Shown here: piece by piece, positions 1 through 8,168 of the stretch
How positions within the stretch are numbered: the stretch's first letter is position 1
Layout: the number at the start of each line of letters is the position of its first letter
Origin: CAYYWV01 sp964475385
GTDB taxonomy: Bacteria > Pseudomonadota > Alphaproteobacteria > JAAXGF01
DNA length: 19,771 bases
NCBI GenBank assembly: GCA_964475385.1
Contig: CAYYWV010000050.1
Span: 1 to 19,771 of the forward strand
Reading direction: 5' to 3'
Translations under genes and position numbers: made by a program
The notes under the pieces: model-generated
The model's input: only the letters and a program-made list of their open reading frames with translations
The model's database searches: none
Told to the model about the DNA's origin: nothing

Positions 1-1640
1 CCGCTTTCGAGCCAGGCGGCGATCGCGCGCACGTCGGGCGCGGCGAGGATGTCGTCGATCTCGGGGTTCGGCTCGACCGTCAGCGAGGCCGCAGCGTCGC
101 GTCCGTAGCGGAAGCGCACGCAGCGGGCGGCGACTGGCCGGGCGCGCAGCAACGCCCAGGCGTAGCGTCGCGCAAGCTCGGTCTTCTCGGGCGACAGCGG
201 CGCGAGCTCGCCCAGCCGGTCGAGGCGCGCGAGATAGTCCTCGGGCGTCTCGGGATCGACGGTGAAGCCCCTGCGATCGTAGCGCCCGGTGCCGGCTGTG
301 ATCGTCGGAATCCCGAAGCAGGCGGCCTCCAGCCCCACGGTGCCGCGCACCGTCAGGCAATAGTCCATCACCCCGAACAGCGAGAAGGTCGAGACCGGAT
401 GGTCGGCGGCCATGACCGTGATGTGCGCGGGCGTCTCGCCCAGCGCCTCGCGCAGCGCGACCGTCTCGGACGGCTCGCCCGCATAGCCGTCGCGTCGGCT
501 CTTGACCAGGTTGGCGGGGTGGACCTTGACGATCCAGTTGAGGGACTCGTTGCGCGCCGCCGCCGTCACCGCGGCCTTGAACCAGGCCTCGTAGGTGCCG
601 AACAGATCGCGCCCCCAGAAGAAGGTCGCGTCCCAGAACAGATGGGCGAAGATCGCCGCCGTCTTCTTGTTCGGGTCGAGCCCGAGCGCGGCGCGCGTCT
701 CGGCGCGGTCGAGAATCCTGCGGTCGCGCTGGGTGCCGACCTCGTCGTACCAGGCGCCCGTGCGGTAGGCGTCGGCGAGCTCGTCGTAAAGCGCGCGCCA
801 ATGCGCTTCCGACCAGGGCATCGCCCGGACCGCCTCCCAGCTTTCCTCAGACAGCGAGGCCGGGTGCTGGTCGCGGTTGCCGGGATGGTAGCGCTTGAGC
901 ATCAGGAGCCCGCTGCGGTGCGCCGTGTTCAGGGTGGTCGCCTGGGCCCCGGCGGCGAGCGCGGCGTCGAACAGCTCGCCGTCGGGCGTGTAGCCGCGAT
1001 CGTAGAAGCAGACGAGATCGGGTCGAGCGGCGGCGACCAGCCGGGTCTGGGCCTCGGCGTAGGCCACGGAACGGCGGGCGTAGGCGCGGAACGCGGCGGC
1101 GGTCGCGGGATCGTCGAGCGGGATGTCGCCGCGGCGCGTCCGCCGCATCAGGGTCGAGAGCGCGTACTTGCCCACCGCGCATCCGCGATGGCGAAGCGCG
1201 AGCGCGTCATCGAGCGTCGCCACCGCCTCGATCGCGGCCAGGGCCTCGCCGGGAACGGCGCGGCGGAGAAAGTCCTCGGTGTAGACGAACTCCTCGACGC
1301 CGAGCGCCGCGTACAGGCGCGCCATCGCCGGGGACGGCGCGGGCAGGACGGCGGCGATTCGATGGCCCGAGGCGCGCAGGCCCGCGATCAGCGGAAGCTG
1401 GAACAGGGCGAAGTCGGGGCTCGTCTGGCCGACGAGCAGCGCGCGCCGGGTCTGCGGGCATTCGCAAAGCCGCGCGGCGGGCCGCGTCGCAAACCCCGCC
1501 AGAGCTCTGGCGCACGCCTCTTCGAGCCGCGCTTGCTCGGCGCGCCAGGCGGCGGACAGGCGACGCCGGCCCAAACGCAGGGGCTTCAGAAGCCCGCAAT
1601 CGAGCAGCGCGTCGTGGAGGCGGTCACGCGGTTCCGCCAA
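1..1640 (-). CDS. Capsule-type (KpsC/KpsS-like) glycosyltransferase, C-terminus cut by window edge
   Basis: An open frame of about 546 codons runs off the left edge with no stop, so the C-terminus is missing. I chose the TTG at 1638-1640 because GGAGGAGA lies just upstream; no nearby ATG or GTG is in frame. It overlaps the end of the NeuA-like gene by 17 bases, which suggests coupled translation. The N-terminal half (residues 65-120) looks like a Rossmann-type fold (ALLVGQTSPDF). The C-terminal half has IVKVHPANL at about 370-378 and TVRGTVGLEAACFGIPTI at about 430-447. That layout resembles the GT-B core of capsule polysaccharide synthesis proteins of the KpsC/KpsS type, where the second motif contacts the donor nucleotide. 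Family members use CMP-Kdo. Because this gene follows a CMP-sugar synthetase, a CMP-nonulosonate transferase role is plausible, but that is inference. It could also be an unrelated GT-B enzyme. Confidence 0.62.
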   Translation of the reverse strand, partial: MAEPRDRLHDALLDCGLLKPLRLGRRRLSAAWRAEQARLEEACARALAGFATRPAARLCECPQTRRALLVGQTSPDFALFQLPLIAGLRASGHRIAAVLPAPSPAMARLYAALGVEEFVYTEDFLRRAVPGEALAAIEAVATLDDALALRHRGCAVGKYALSTLMRRTRRGDIPLDDPATAAAFRAYARRSVAYAEAQTRLVAAARPDLVCFYDRGYTPDGELFDAALAAGAQATTLNTAHRSGLLMLKRYHPGNRDQHPASLSEESWEAVRAMPWSEAHWRALYDELADAYRTGAWYDEVGTQRDRRILDRAETRAALGLDPNKKTAAIFAHLFWDATFFWGRDLFGTYEAWFKAAVTAAARNESLNWIVKVHPANLVKSRRDGYAGEPSETVALREALGETPAHITVMAADHPVSTFSLFGVMDYCLTVRGTVGLEAACFGIPTITAGTGRYDRRGFTVDPETPEDYLARLDRLGELAPLSPEKTELARRYAWALLRARPVAARCVRFRYGRDAAASLTVEPNPEIDDILAAPDVRAIAAWLES

Positions 1641-2325
1641 CGTCTCCTCCCGCCTTCGCCATGAGGGCCTCGGCGACGGCGAAATCGATCTCATCGTTGA
1701 TGTCGAGCGCCTCGGCCTCGGGCACCACGACGGCGCGCCAGTCCTCGGCGACGAGGCTGCCGGTGCGGCGCAGGAAGTCGCAGCGCGCGATGTAGACCGT
1801 GCTGCTTTCGACGAAGAACGGCGCGCGGTCCTGGCGGCGGCGCGGCGCGTTCGGGACCAGCGGGCGGAACACCCCGTCCTCGAGCCGCCCGATGTTGGCC
1901 CGGGTTTCGACCACGGTCATGAGGGAGCGGGCGTCGTCGGCGACGATCCGCTCCATGCAACGGCGAATGGTCGCGGGGCTGCGCAAGGGCGAGGTCGGCT
2001 CGAGCACCATGACGTAATCGAAGCGCTCGCCGGCCGCCTCCAGCGTCTCGATGGCGTGGAGAAGCGCCGCCTCGGTGCGCGCGTCGTCGGTCGCGAGCGC
2101 CGCCGGGCGATCGACCACCGCGAAGCCGGCGGCCCGGGCGACGGCGGCGATGTCCGCGTCGTCGGTCGAGACCACGGCGCGGTCGATCTCGGGCGCGGCT
2201 GCGATCTGGTCGAGGGTGTAAAGGAGAAGCGGCCGCCCCGCGAGCGGCCGGATGTTCTTGCGGGGCACCGACTTCGAGCCGCCCCGGGCGGGCACCACGG
2301 CGAGAAAGCGACGCTCCGCAATCAT
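1624..2325 (-). CDS. neuA: CMP-nonulosonic acid (CMP-sialic acid type) cytidylyltransferase
   Basis: This 233-residue protein matches the usual catalytic-domain length of NeuA/KpsU-type cytidylyltransferases, which join CTP to a nonulosonic acid or Kdo and release pyrophosphate in the cytoplasm. The CTP-binding loop is clear near the N-terminus: AVVPARGGSKSVPRKNI at about residues 9-25. VVSTDDADIA and LEPTSPLRS follow, both typical of the family, and LDINDEIDFAVAEAL near the end is the usual metal/sugar-binding tail. I chose the ATG at 2323-2325, two bases after the stop of the upstream SDR gene; an in-frame TTG at 2346 would add seven residues but looks poorer. Presence with NeuB and NeuC in the same operon favours a sialic-like substrate over Kdo. 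Whether the product is Neu5Ac, legionaminate or another nonulosonate cannot be read from the sequence. Confidence 0.9.
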   Translation of the reverse strand: MIAERRFLAVVPARGGSKSVPRKNIRPLAGRPLLLYTLDQIAAAPEIDRAVVSTDDADIAAVARAAGFAVVDRPAALATDDARTEAALLHAIETLEAAGERFDYVMVLEPTSPLRSPATIRRCMERIVADDARSLMTVVETRANIGRLEDGVFRPLVPNAPRRRQDRAPFFVESSTVYIARCDFLRRTGSLVAEDWRAVVVPEAEALDINDEIDFAVAEALMAKAGGDVGGTA

Positions 2326-2327
2326 GC

Positions 2328-3314
2328 TCAGAACCGATTGGCCCAATCGTCGTGAATCTCGGGCGCGGCCGCGATCCGCCTGATCCCTTCGGCCAGGGTC
2401 ACCTTAGGCGCGTAGCCGAGCTCGGTCTCGGCTCGGGTCGTGTCGCAGTAACGCTCGAAGATCTCGCGCGCGCGCTCGCGGTCCGAGCGGTCGAAGGCGA
2501 CCAGCTCGACCGAAAGCCCCTGGTCGGGGGCGAGGGTGTCGATCACGAGCTGCGCCGCCTCGCGCATGGCGTAGACCTCGGACGAGTTGCCGATGTTATA
2601 GACCCGGTTGCGCGCGATCGGATTTTCGAGCACCGCGCGCACCCCGTCCACCGCATCGGTCACATGGCAGAACGAGCGCTTCTGCCAGCCGTCGCCGTAG
2701 ACCACCGGGTTGCGGCCGTCGAGCACCCGCTTGACGAAGCGCGAAAGCACGAACTGGGCGACCTGGCCCTCGCCGTAGGTGTTGAAGAAACGGATGATTG
2801 TGTAGCCGAGATCGGGGTTGAGCTGGGCGTAGCCCTTGACCAGCTCTTCCGCCGCGAGCTTCGAGACGGCGTAGACCGTCTTGCCCTTGGTCTCGACGTC
2901 CTCGGTCACCGGGTTGCGGGTTGGCTCGCCATAGACCTCGGACGACGAGGCGAGGACGATCTGTCCGATCCGGTTCTGGGCGCAGGCGTTGAGCACGTTG
3001 TCGGTGCCGTTGACGTTGATGTCCATGCACAGAAGCCGATTGTCCTCGGTCCGCTTGACGCCGAGCATGGCGGCGAGATGAACCACCGCGTCCGTTCCTT
3101 TGGCGGCGATCGCGATCGACCAGCGGTCCATGATGGTGCCGACCCGGACCTCGAAATCGCCGAGGGCGTGCAGCCGCCGCACCTCGTCCTCACGGCGCAG
3201 GAACTGCTCGGCGAGGTCGAAGCAGCGCACCGCATGGCCGTGGCGCAGAAGGTTCTCGGCGAGCGCAAGGCCGATCATGCCGCCGCCCCCGGTAATCAGG
3301 ATTTTCTTCGTCAT
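2328..3314 (-). CDS. NAD(P)-dependent epimerase/dehydratase (extended SDR)
   Basis: A 328-residue extended short-chain dehydrogenase/reductase. The N-terminal dinucleotide loop is ILITGGGGMIGLALAENLL (about residues 5-23). ASSSEVYGE (about 122-130) supplies the catalytic Ser, and YAVSK (Tyr148, Lys152) is the YxxxK pair. FFNTYGEGQ and the late DGWQKRSFCHVTDAVDG segment are typical of nucleotide-sugar epimerases, 4,6-dehydratases and decarboxylases, such as UDP-glucose 4-epimerase relatives. The exact reaction cannot be assigned. The gene lies between NeuC and NeuA, so it may act on a UDP- or GDP-sugar precursor of the nonulosonate branch or another residue. I chose the ATG at 3312-3314; an in-frame TTG at 3344 adds ten residues before the MTKKIL start and is less likely. 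It follows NeuC after 49 bases. Confidence 0.85.
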   Translation of the reverse strand: MTKKILITGGGGMIGLALAENLLRHGHAVRCFDLAEQFLRREDEVRRLHALGDFEVRVGTIMDRWSIAIAAKGTDAVVHLAAMLGVKRTEDNRLLCMDINVNGTDNVLNACAQNRIGQIVLASSSEVYGEPTRNPVTEDVETKGKTVYAVSKLAAEELVKGYAQLNPDLGYTIIRFFNTYGEGQVAQFVLSRFVKRVLDGRNPVVYGDGWQKRSFCHVTDAVDGVRAVLENPIARNRVYNIGNSSEVYAMREAAQLVIDTLAPDQGLSVELVAFDRSDRERAREIFERYCDTTRAETELGYAPKVTLAEGIRRIAAAPEIHDDWANRF

Positions 3315-3363
3315 GCGATCAACAAGCCGTTGGTTCCAGGTCAAAGCGCGGCTGCGGCAAGGC

Positions 3364-4515
3364 TCAGAACGTCGTCTCCTTGTCCATCAGGCGGCGGTCG
3401 AGGGCGATCTCGGAAAGGATGCGGCAGATCCGCGGGCCGCTGCGCCCGTCGCCGTAAGGATTGACGGCGCGCGCGCAGGCGGCGCGGAAGTCGGGATCGT
3501 GAAGCGCCTTTTCGAGGGTCGCGGCGATGGCCTCGCGCTCGGGCGGACAATTGAGGATGTTGCTCGCCTGGGGCCGGCCGCGCTGGCGGTTGCCGACGTT
3601 GACCACCGGAACCTTGAACGAGGGCGCTTCGAGAATGCCGCTCGACGAGTTGCCGACCAGCGCGCGCGCGTTCTTGAGAAGCGCGAGATAGTCGTCGCGC
3701 TCGAGGTTGGCGACCGCGCGCACGCGCGGATGCGCCCGATAGCGCGCGATCAACGCCACGATGTCGCGATAACCGAGATCGCTGTTGGGGTAGATCCAGA
3801 CCACCGGAAGGCCGGTTTCCAAGCAGGCCTCGATCGACGCCTCCATCTGGCGGGCGGCCTCGTCGCGCTCGGCCATCACCGGGTGCTGGACGAGCAGGAC
3901 ATAGGGCGCGGCGAGGTCGATCTCGCCCCCTTCGACGGCGAGCCGGCGCGGCGGAAACGGCCGGTCCATGTCGTCGAGCTGGGGCGCGCCGACGTTGAAG
4001 ATGCGGAAGTCCTGCTCGCCGAGACGGCGCAGGCGCTCGGCCGAATCGTCGCAGGAGGCGAAGTGGATGTGGGCGAGCTTGGCGATCGCGTAGCGGGCGG
4101 CGTCGTCGATATGGCCCGACTTGTCGCCGGCCTGGATGTGGGCGATGGGCAGGCCCATGTAGGCGGCGGCGACGCAAAGGGTCAGGGTCTCGGCCCGGTC
4201 GCCCGAAAGCAGCACGATGTCGGGGGCGATGCGCTCCATCGCCTCGGCGAAGCCCGCCATCGCCTCGCCCATGGCGCGCGACCAGGCCCCGGCGCCGTCC
4301 CCCGAGGGCGCGAGCGGCACCCGCGCCGTCATCGGAAAGCCGTCGCGCTCGATCAGCGCGACGCTGTTGCCCATCTCCTCCATCAGGTGCATCCCGGTCA
4401 CCAGGGTTGCGAGCTCGAGCTCGGGGAAGTCGCGCATCGCCCGCATGACGTTGCGCGAGTAGCCGTAGGTCGCCCGCGATTCGAGCGAGACCAGGATGCG
4501 CCTTCGCGCCGCCAT
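3364..4515 (-). CDS. neuC: UDP-N-acetylglucosamine 2-epimerase, hydrolysing type
   Basis: A 383-residue member of the UDP-GlcNAc 2-epimerase family. NeuC-type enzymes epimerise and hydrolyse UDP-GlcNAc to ManNAc plus UDP, the first step of bacterial sialic acid synthesis; LegG relatives act on diacetamido sugars. Visible motifs are an N-terminal strand followed by RATYGYSRNVMRAM, LLSGDRAETL (about 103-111), AHIQAGDKSGHIDDAARYAI (about 125-144), and VGNSSSGILEAPSFKVPVVN in the C-terminal half, which binds UDP. The ATG at 4513-4515 overlaps the NeuB stop in a TGATG arrangement, so I prefer it to the GTG at 4533. The Neu pathway order (NeuB then NeuC, with NeuA two genes on) strongly supports nonulosonate synthesis. 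The AGDKSG segment differs from the HGGEVSG-like form common in other members, so substrate choice stays open. Confidence 0.9.
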   Translation of the reverse strand: MAARRRILVSLESRATYGYSRNVMRAMRDFPELELATLVTGMHLMEEMGNSVALIERDGFPMTARVPLAPSGDGAGAWSRAMGEAMAGFAEAMERIAPDIVLLSGDRAETLTLCVAAAYMGLPIAHIQAGDKSGHIDDAARYAIAKLAHIHFASCDDSAERLRRLGEQDFRIFNVGAPQLDDMDRPFPPRRLAVEGGEIDLAAPYVLLVQHPVMAERDEAARQMEASIEACLETGLPVVWIYPNSDLGYRDIVALIARYRAHPRVRAVANLERDDYLALLKNARALVGNSSSGILEAPSFKVPVVNVGNRQRGRPQASNILNCPPEREAIAATLEKALHDPDFRAACARAVNPYGDGRSGPRICRILSEIALDRRLMDKETTF

Positions 4516-5555
4516 CAGGCGAGCTCGCGCCACAAAATCTGGCGGTCGGGGGCGATGTCGGTCGCGGCGGTCCGGCCGATGACCTCGTCGAGATGCTTGG
4601 CCGCGATCGCGCCCTCGCCGGGGCTCGGCCGTTTAACGGCGACCATCTCGGCGGTGATTACGGTTCCGGCGGGGATCGGCGCGACCGAGACCACCGATTC
4701 GCGCGCCCAGCTCACGATCTCGCGCTCTTCGGGGAAGATTTCGCGTCGGTCGCCGCGCGCTTCCCAGACCGCGCGGCAGCCCTTGACGAGCTCGGCGAGC
4801 GCGGGCGGCTCGATCGAGGACTTGTGGTCCGGGCCGGGCTGCGTGCGGTCGAGGGAGAAGTGCTTCTCGATGATGCACGCGCCGAGCGCGATCGCGCCGA
4901 GCGCGGTGTAGATGCCGACGCTGTGGTCCGACAGCCCGACCGGCACGCCGTAGCGCTCGCGGTACATCGGAATGACGCCGAGGTTCACCCGATCGTAAGG
5001 GCAGGGGTAGGCCGAGACGCAGTGGGTCAGCGCGAAGGCCGCCCCCGCCTCTTTGAGCACCGCCACCGTCTCGTCGACCTCGCCGAGCTCGGTCATCCCG
5101 GTCGAGACGATCATCGGCTTGCCCTTGGCGGCGATGTGGCGCTGGAGCGGGTGGTTGGTGCACTCGCCCGAGCCGACCTTGTAGACCTCGACGCCGAGCC
5201 GGTCCGCAAGCAGGTCGGCGGACGCCTTCGAGAACGGCGTGCACAGATAGTCGATGCCGATCGATTCGCAGAGCGCCTTGAGCTCCAAGTGCTCCTCGAC
5301 CGAAAGGTTGGTCCGCGCGAGCGTGTCGTAGAGCGGCTCGTCGAAGTTGGCGGATTGCGGGGCCTCGCGCAGCATCTCGTCGTCGAGGACGTGCATCTGG
5401 AACTTGATGGCGTCGCAGCCCGCGGCCCGGGCGTGGAACACCATCTCGCGGGCGATGTCGATACGGCCTTCGTGGTTGATGCAGGCCTCGGCGATGACGT
5501 AAGGGGGATGGTCCTCGCCGACCGGCCGGCCGTTGATGGCGATGCTTGGGTTCAC
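4515..5555 (-). CDS. neuB: N-acetylneuraminate (nonulosonic acid) synthase
   Basis: A 346-residue NeuB-family enzyme, the expected length. The family condenses phosphoenolpyruvate with ManNAc or a related 6-carbon sugar to make a 9-carbon nonulosonic acid in the cytoplasm. The TIM-barrel domain shows YVIAEACINHEG (19-30), IKFQMH, YLCTPFSK, YKVGSGE (125-131), IVSTGMTELGEV (149-160), HCVSAYPCPYDRVNLG (178-193) and GLSDHSVGIYTALGA followed by EKHFSLDR. The last ~60 residues form an SAF (antifreeze-like) domain, with GTVITAEMVAVKRP as its core. The GTG at 5553-5555 overlaps the sulfotransferase stop by four bases (GTGA) and has GGAGG upstream; longer upstream starts would read through the sulfotransferase end and are rejected. 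Substrate specificity (Neu5Ac, legionaminate, other) is not decided by the visible motifs. Confidence 0.93.
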   Translation of the reverse strand: MNPSIAINGRPVGEDHPPYVIAEACINHEGRIDIAREMVFHARAAGCDAIKFQMHVLDDEMLREAPQSANFDEPLYDTLARTNLSVEEHLELKALCESIGIDYLCTPFSKASADLLADRLGVEVYKVGSGECTNHPLQRHIAAKGKPMIVSTGMTELGEVDETVAVLKEAGAAFALTHCVSAYPCPYDRVNLGVIPMYRERYGVPVGLSDHSVGIYTALGAIALGACIIEKHFSLDRTQPGPDHKSSIEPPALAELVKGCRAVWEARGDRREIFPEEREIVSWARESVVSVAPIPAGTVITAEMVAVKRPSPGEGAIAAKHLDEVIGRTAATDIAPDRQILWRELA

Positions 5556-6718
5556 TCCGCTTGTCCTCCATCCGCTGCGCCCGCCGGCGGGCTCGCCGGC
5601 CCGGCGCGTGTTCCGAGGGCGCGCCACACATACCATCTGCGGCGCAGATACCAAAGCGCCGCGCGCGCCCGGCCCGCCGCGCCCCGGGCGTTGCGGAAGT
5701 CCCAGCGGTCGGGCGGGAGCCAAGCGTATCTTAATGCGGCGGGATCGGGCCTGGGCAGTTTCTCGAAGTAGCCGAGGGCGCGCGCGCGATCATAGGTCCG
5801 GGCGACGATGAAGGCGCGCTCGCGCGGGCTGACCACCTCGTCGTAGGCGAAGGCCCCGGCCATGTCGGGAACCACCGCGCGCGGGGTCTCCACGCCGGGC
5901 TCGCTCGGATACGAGAGCATGGCCTCGGGGCGAAGGCCGCCGAGGACCGTCTGCTCGCAAGGCGCGCGCGGCGGCGCGAGGTCGAGCCACCGGCACAAAC
6001 CCTCGATCGTCGCGGCCGGATCGCGGACGAGATCCTCGTAGCGGACCAGGCGGTGGCGGGGCGAGTTGGCGAACCGCGCGATCGCCTCGGCGTGGGGCAG
6101 CCAGCGCCGGTCGATCATGGTGCGCAGGCTGTCGCCGCCGAGATACCAGTCGGGCAATCGCTTGCGGACGATCAGCGTGCGCTTCGCCGAGGCCCAGGTC
6201 GCCACCGGGTCGCGGACGAGATGGATGAACCGCATATCCGCGAAGCGGTCGTGATAAGCGGCGACATACGGGGTTTCGATGGTCTTGAACAGAGCGGCGT
6301 CGAGGGGGCCGTCTCCGAACAGCCATCGTCCGGCGGCGGCGAGAAAAGCGGGCGGGAAATCCTCGACCCGCCACGCCTTCGGGCCGCGCAAGCTGTCCTC
6401 GGGCGCGGGGCCGGCCGGCGAAAAGCCGGTCTGGTCGAGCGCCGTGTTCCGAATCTCCTCCCAGTGGCCGGCGTAGAAGCGCAGCAGCCGCTCGGCCGGA
6501 ACCGCGCCGTCGAGCCGGCGAAGCGGCGCGGCCCGCGCGTTCTGGATCGTCTCGCGACGGACCCAGTCGCGCGCCGCGAGATCGTCGAAGGCGCTCAGAA
6601 AGTTGCACTCGGGGACATGAACATAGAGCCCGGGCGCGCCGTCGAGCAGGCGGCACAGCAGAGTCGAGCCGTTGCGCCCGGTTCCGAAGACCGCGATCAT
6701 GCGAAGGCGCGACGGCAC
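5552..6718 (-). CDS. PAPS-dependent sulfotransferase family protein
   Basis: A 388-residue sulfotransferase-fold protein. Such enzymes transfer sulfate from PAPS to a hydroxyl or amine. The 5'-phosphosulfate loop is very clear at residues 9-20 (AVFGTGRNGSTLL), and the 3'-phosphate-binding segment is at about 164-180 (FIHLVRDPVATWASAKR), with Arg and Ser in the expected places. RYEDLVRDPAATIEGLCRWL further on is also typical of bacterial and eukaryotic members. The GTG at 6716-6718 follows the flippase stop by ten bases and has GGGAAG in front; a second possible start is the ATG at 6698-6700. The reading frame stays open upstream into the flippase gene, but that is a shadow. Its place between the flippase and NeuB suggests it sulfates the glycan of this locus, which is inference. 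No PAPS-making genes are in the window. Confidence 0.85.
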   Translation of the reverse strand: MPSRLRMIAVFGTGRNGSTLLCRLLDGAPGLYVHVPECNFLSAFDDLAARDWVRRETIQNARAAPLRRLDGAVPAERLLRFYAGHWEEIRNTALDQTGFSPAGPAPEDSLRGPKAWRVEDFPPAFLAAAGRWLFGDGPLDAALFKTIETPYVAAYHDRFADMRFIHLVRDPVATWASAKRTLIVRKRLPDWYLGGDSLRTMIDRRWLPHAEAIARFANSPRHRLVRYEDLVRDPAATIEGLCRWLDLAPPRAPCEQTVLGGLRPEAMLSYPSEPGVETPRAVVPDMAGAFAYDEVVSPRERAFIVARTYDRARALGYFEKLPRPDPAALRYAWLPPDRWDFRNARGAAGRARAALWYLRRRWYVWRALGTRAGPASPPAGAADGGQAE

Positions 6719-6728
6719 CGGTCTTCCC

Positions 6729-8168
6729 TTACGCTCTGGGGCGGGCGAGGGCATGGCGGAGCTGGCCGCCCATGTCGCGCAGCACATGCCGCGCGGCGGC
6801 GGCGAGGATGGCGAGAAAACCCGCGAGCGCCGCGACGCGCAGGCCGAAGCCCGCGCCCGCGGCCTCCGCGAAGGCGATCGCGAGCGCGGTCAGCGCCAGG
6901 CCGAACAGGGGCCAGCCGTCCTGCCAGGGCGTGGCGCGGTCGCGGCGGGCGCCGATCTGAAAGGCGATCCTCACGACCAGCGCCTGGACATACAGGGCGG
7001 CGACCGCGCCCGCGATGCCGAACGGGGGCGCCAGGGCGAGCAGGGCGGCCAGGGCCGCGAGCGCGGCCAGGATTCTGACGGCGGCGATGAAATTCCCGCG
7101 GCCGAAAGCGAACAGGGTTCCCTGCTGGGGCCGGCCGCTCAACTGCACCAGGGGCAGGGCGAGAAGCGCCGCGGCGTAGGGCGCGGCCTCGGTGAACTTG
7201 CCGTGGGTGAACAGCTCCAGAAAGTCGCGGCCGATCAGGGCGAAGCCTATGGCCAGCGCGGCGATCCCGACATAGACCACGCGCCAGACGCGGCGCGTGC
7301 GCGGGAACGGCGAGGCGGTCTCGCGCGCTTCGGCCAGGGTGTCGGGCCAGACGGCGCGCGACGCCGGCTTGACGCCCAGGTTGGCGTAGGCCTGGTACTG
7401 CTGGGCGTGGGTGTAGAGGCCGAGGTTGTGCAGGCCGATCTGGGCCGAAAGCCAGGTGCGCTCGAATACCCGGAGCACGCTGTCGATTCCGTTCGAGAGC
7501 GCGAGCCAGCCGCCAAGCCGCAGGGCCTCTTTGACCAGGCCGGGCTCGATCCGGGCGCCGAGATAGGGCCGCAGCAGAACCAGCGCGCCGACGAGGCCGA
7601 CGGCGCTGCCCACCGCAAGGCCGACGAACAGCGCCAGAACCCCAAGATTGAGAAGAAACAACGCGGCGAGCGTCGCCGCGGGACCGATGAGCGCCTGGGC
7701 GACGACGACCGCGGCGTACAGGCCGGCCGCGCCCGAGACGGTCGCCACATCGACCGCGAGCGACCACAGGCTCGCCATCACCATGGCGGCGGCGGCAAGG
7801 ATCACGGCCGACAAGGGAATATCGCGCGAGGTCTCCCAGTTGGGCGCGAGAAACGCCCATCCGGCGACGAACAGAAACGCAAACGCCGCGCTCGCGGCCA
7901 ACACCACGACGAAAAGGGTCGTGACCAGGGTCTGTCGTTCTTCGCCGTCCGCAGGCCCGAAGCGGTGGGACAGCAGAAAGGTCGAGCCCATCAGGCTCAG
8001 GATCGAGCCCACGGTGGTGTAGGAGACCACGAGCGCGAAGACCGCGTAGTCGGCCGGCCCCAAAATCAGGGTCGTGAGCGGCAGGGTCAGAAACGACAGC
8101 CCGGCCTGAAGCGCGCCCGGCGCGAAGAAGAGAACGAAGCGCTTGCGAAAGCTCCCGGCGGCGGTCAT
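6729..8168 (-). CDS. Wzx-like polysaccharide flippase (MOP superfamily)
   Basis: A 479-residue, strongly hydrophobic protein with about a dozen predicted membrane helices, the usual build of lipid-linked oligosaccharide flippases (MOP/PST family). It opens with FRKRFVLFFAPGALQAGLSF, then an early LGPADYAVFALVVSYTTVGS segment typical of O-antigen flippases, where the first helices are followed by a GxxxYG-like turn. It should move undecaprenyl-linked repeat units from the cytoplasmic to the periplasmic face of the inner membrane. The ATG at 8166-8168 overlaps the glycosyltransferase stop in an ATGA arrangement, which fixes the start. The stop is TAA at 6729-6731. Identification rests on membrane topology, N-terminal similarity and context, since this family has little sequence conservation. 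Confidence 0.82.
   Translation of the reverse strand: MTAAGSFRKRFVLFFAPGALQAGLSFLTLPLTTLILGPADYAVFALVVSYTTVGSILSLMGSTFLLSHRFGPADGEERQTLVTTLFVVVLAASAAFAFLFVAGWAFLAPNWETSRDIPLSAVILAAAAMVMASLWSLAVDVATVSGAAGLYAAVVVAQALIGPAATLAALFLLNLGVLALFVGLAVGSAVGLVGALVLLRPYLGARIEPGLVKEALRLGGWLALSNGIDSVLRVFERTWLSAQIGLHNLGLYTHAQQYQAYANLGVKPASRAVWPDTLAEARETASPFPRTRRVWRVVYVGIAALAIGFALIGRDFLELFTHGKFTEAAPYAAALLALPLVQLSGRPQQGTLFAFGRGNFIAAVRILAALAALAALLALAPPFGIAGAVAALYVQALVVRIAFQIGARRDRATPWQDGWPLFGLALTALAIAFAEAAGAGFGLRVAALAGFLAILAAAARHVLRDMGGQLRHALARPRA

Noticed and set aside
399..1664. A 421-codon open frame on the plus strand
   Set aside because: It lies opposite the capsule-type glycosyltransferase and NeuA, is rich in Arg and Gly with no recognisable motif, and is typical of antisense frames in GC-rich DNA.
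3100..4911. A 603-codon plus-strand open frame
   Set aside because: It is opposite the SDR, NeuC and NeuB genes, which have clear motifs on the minus strand. Its composition (Arg, Ala, Asp, His rich) is that of an antisense shadow.
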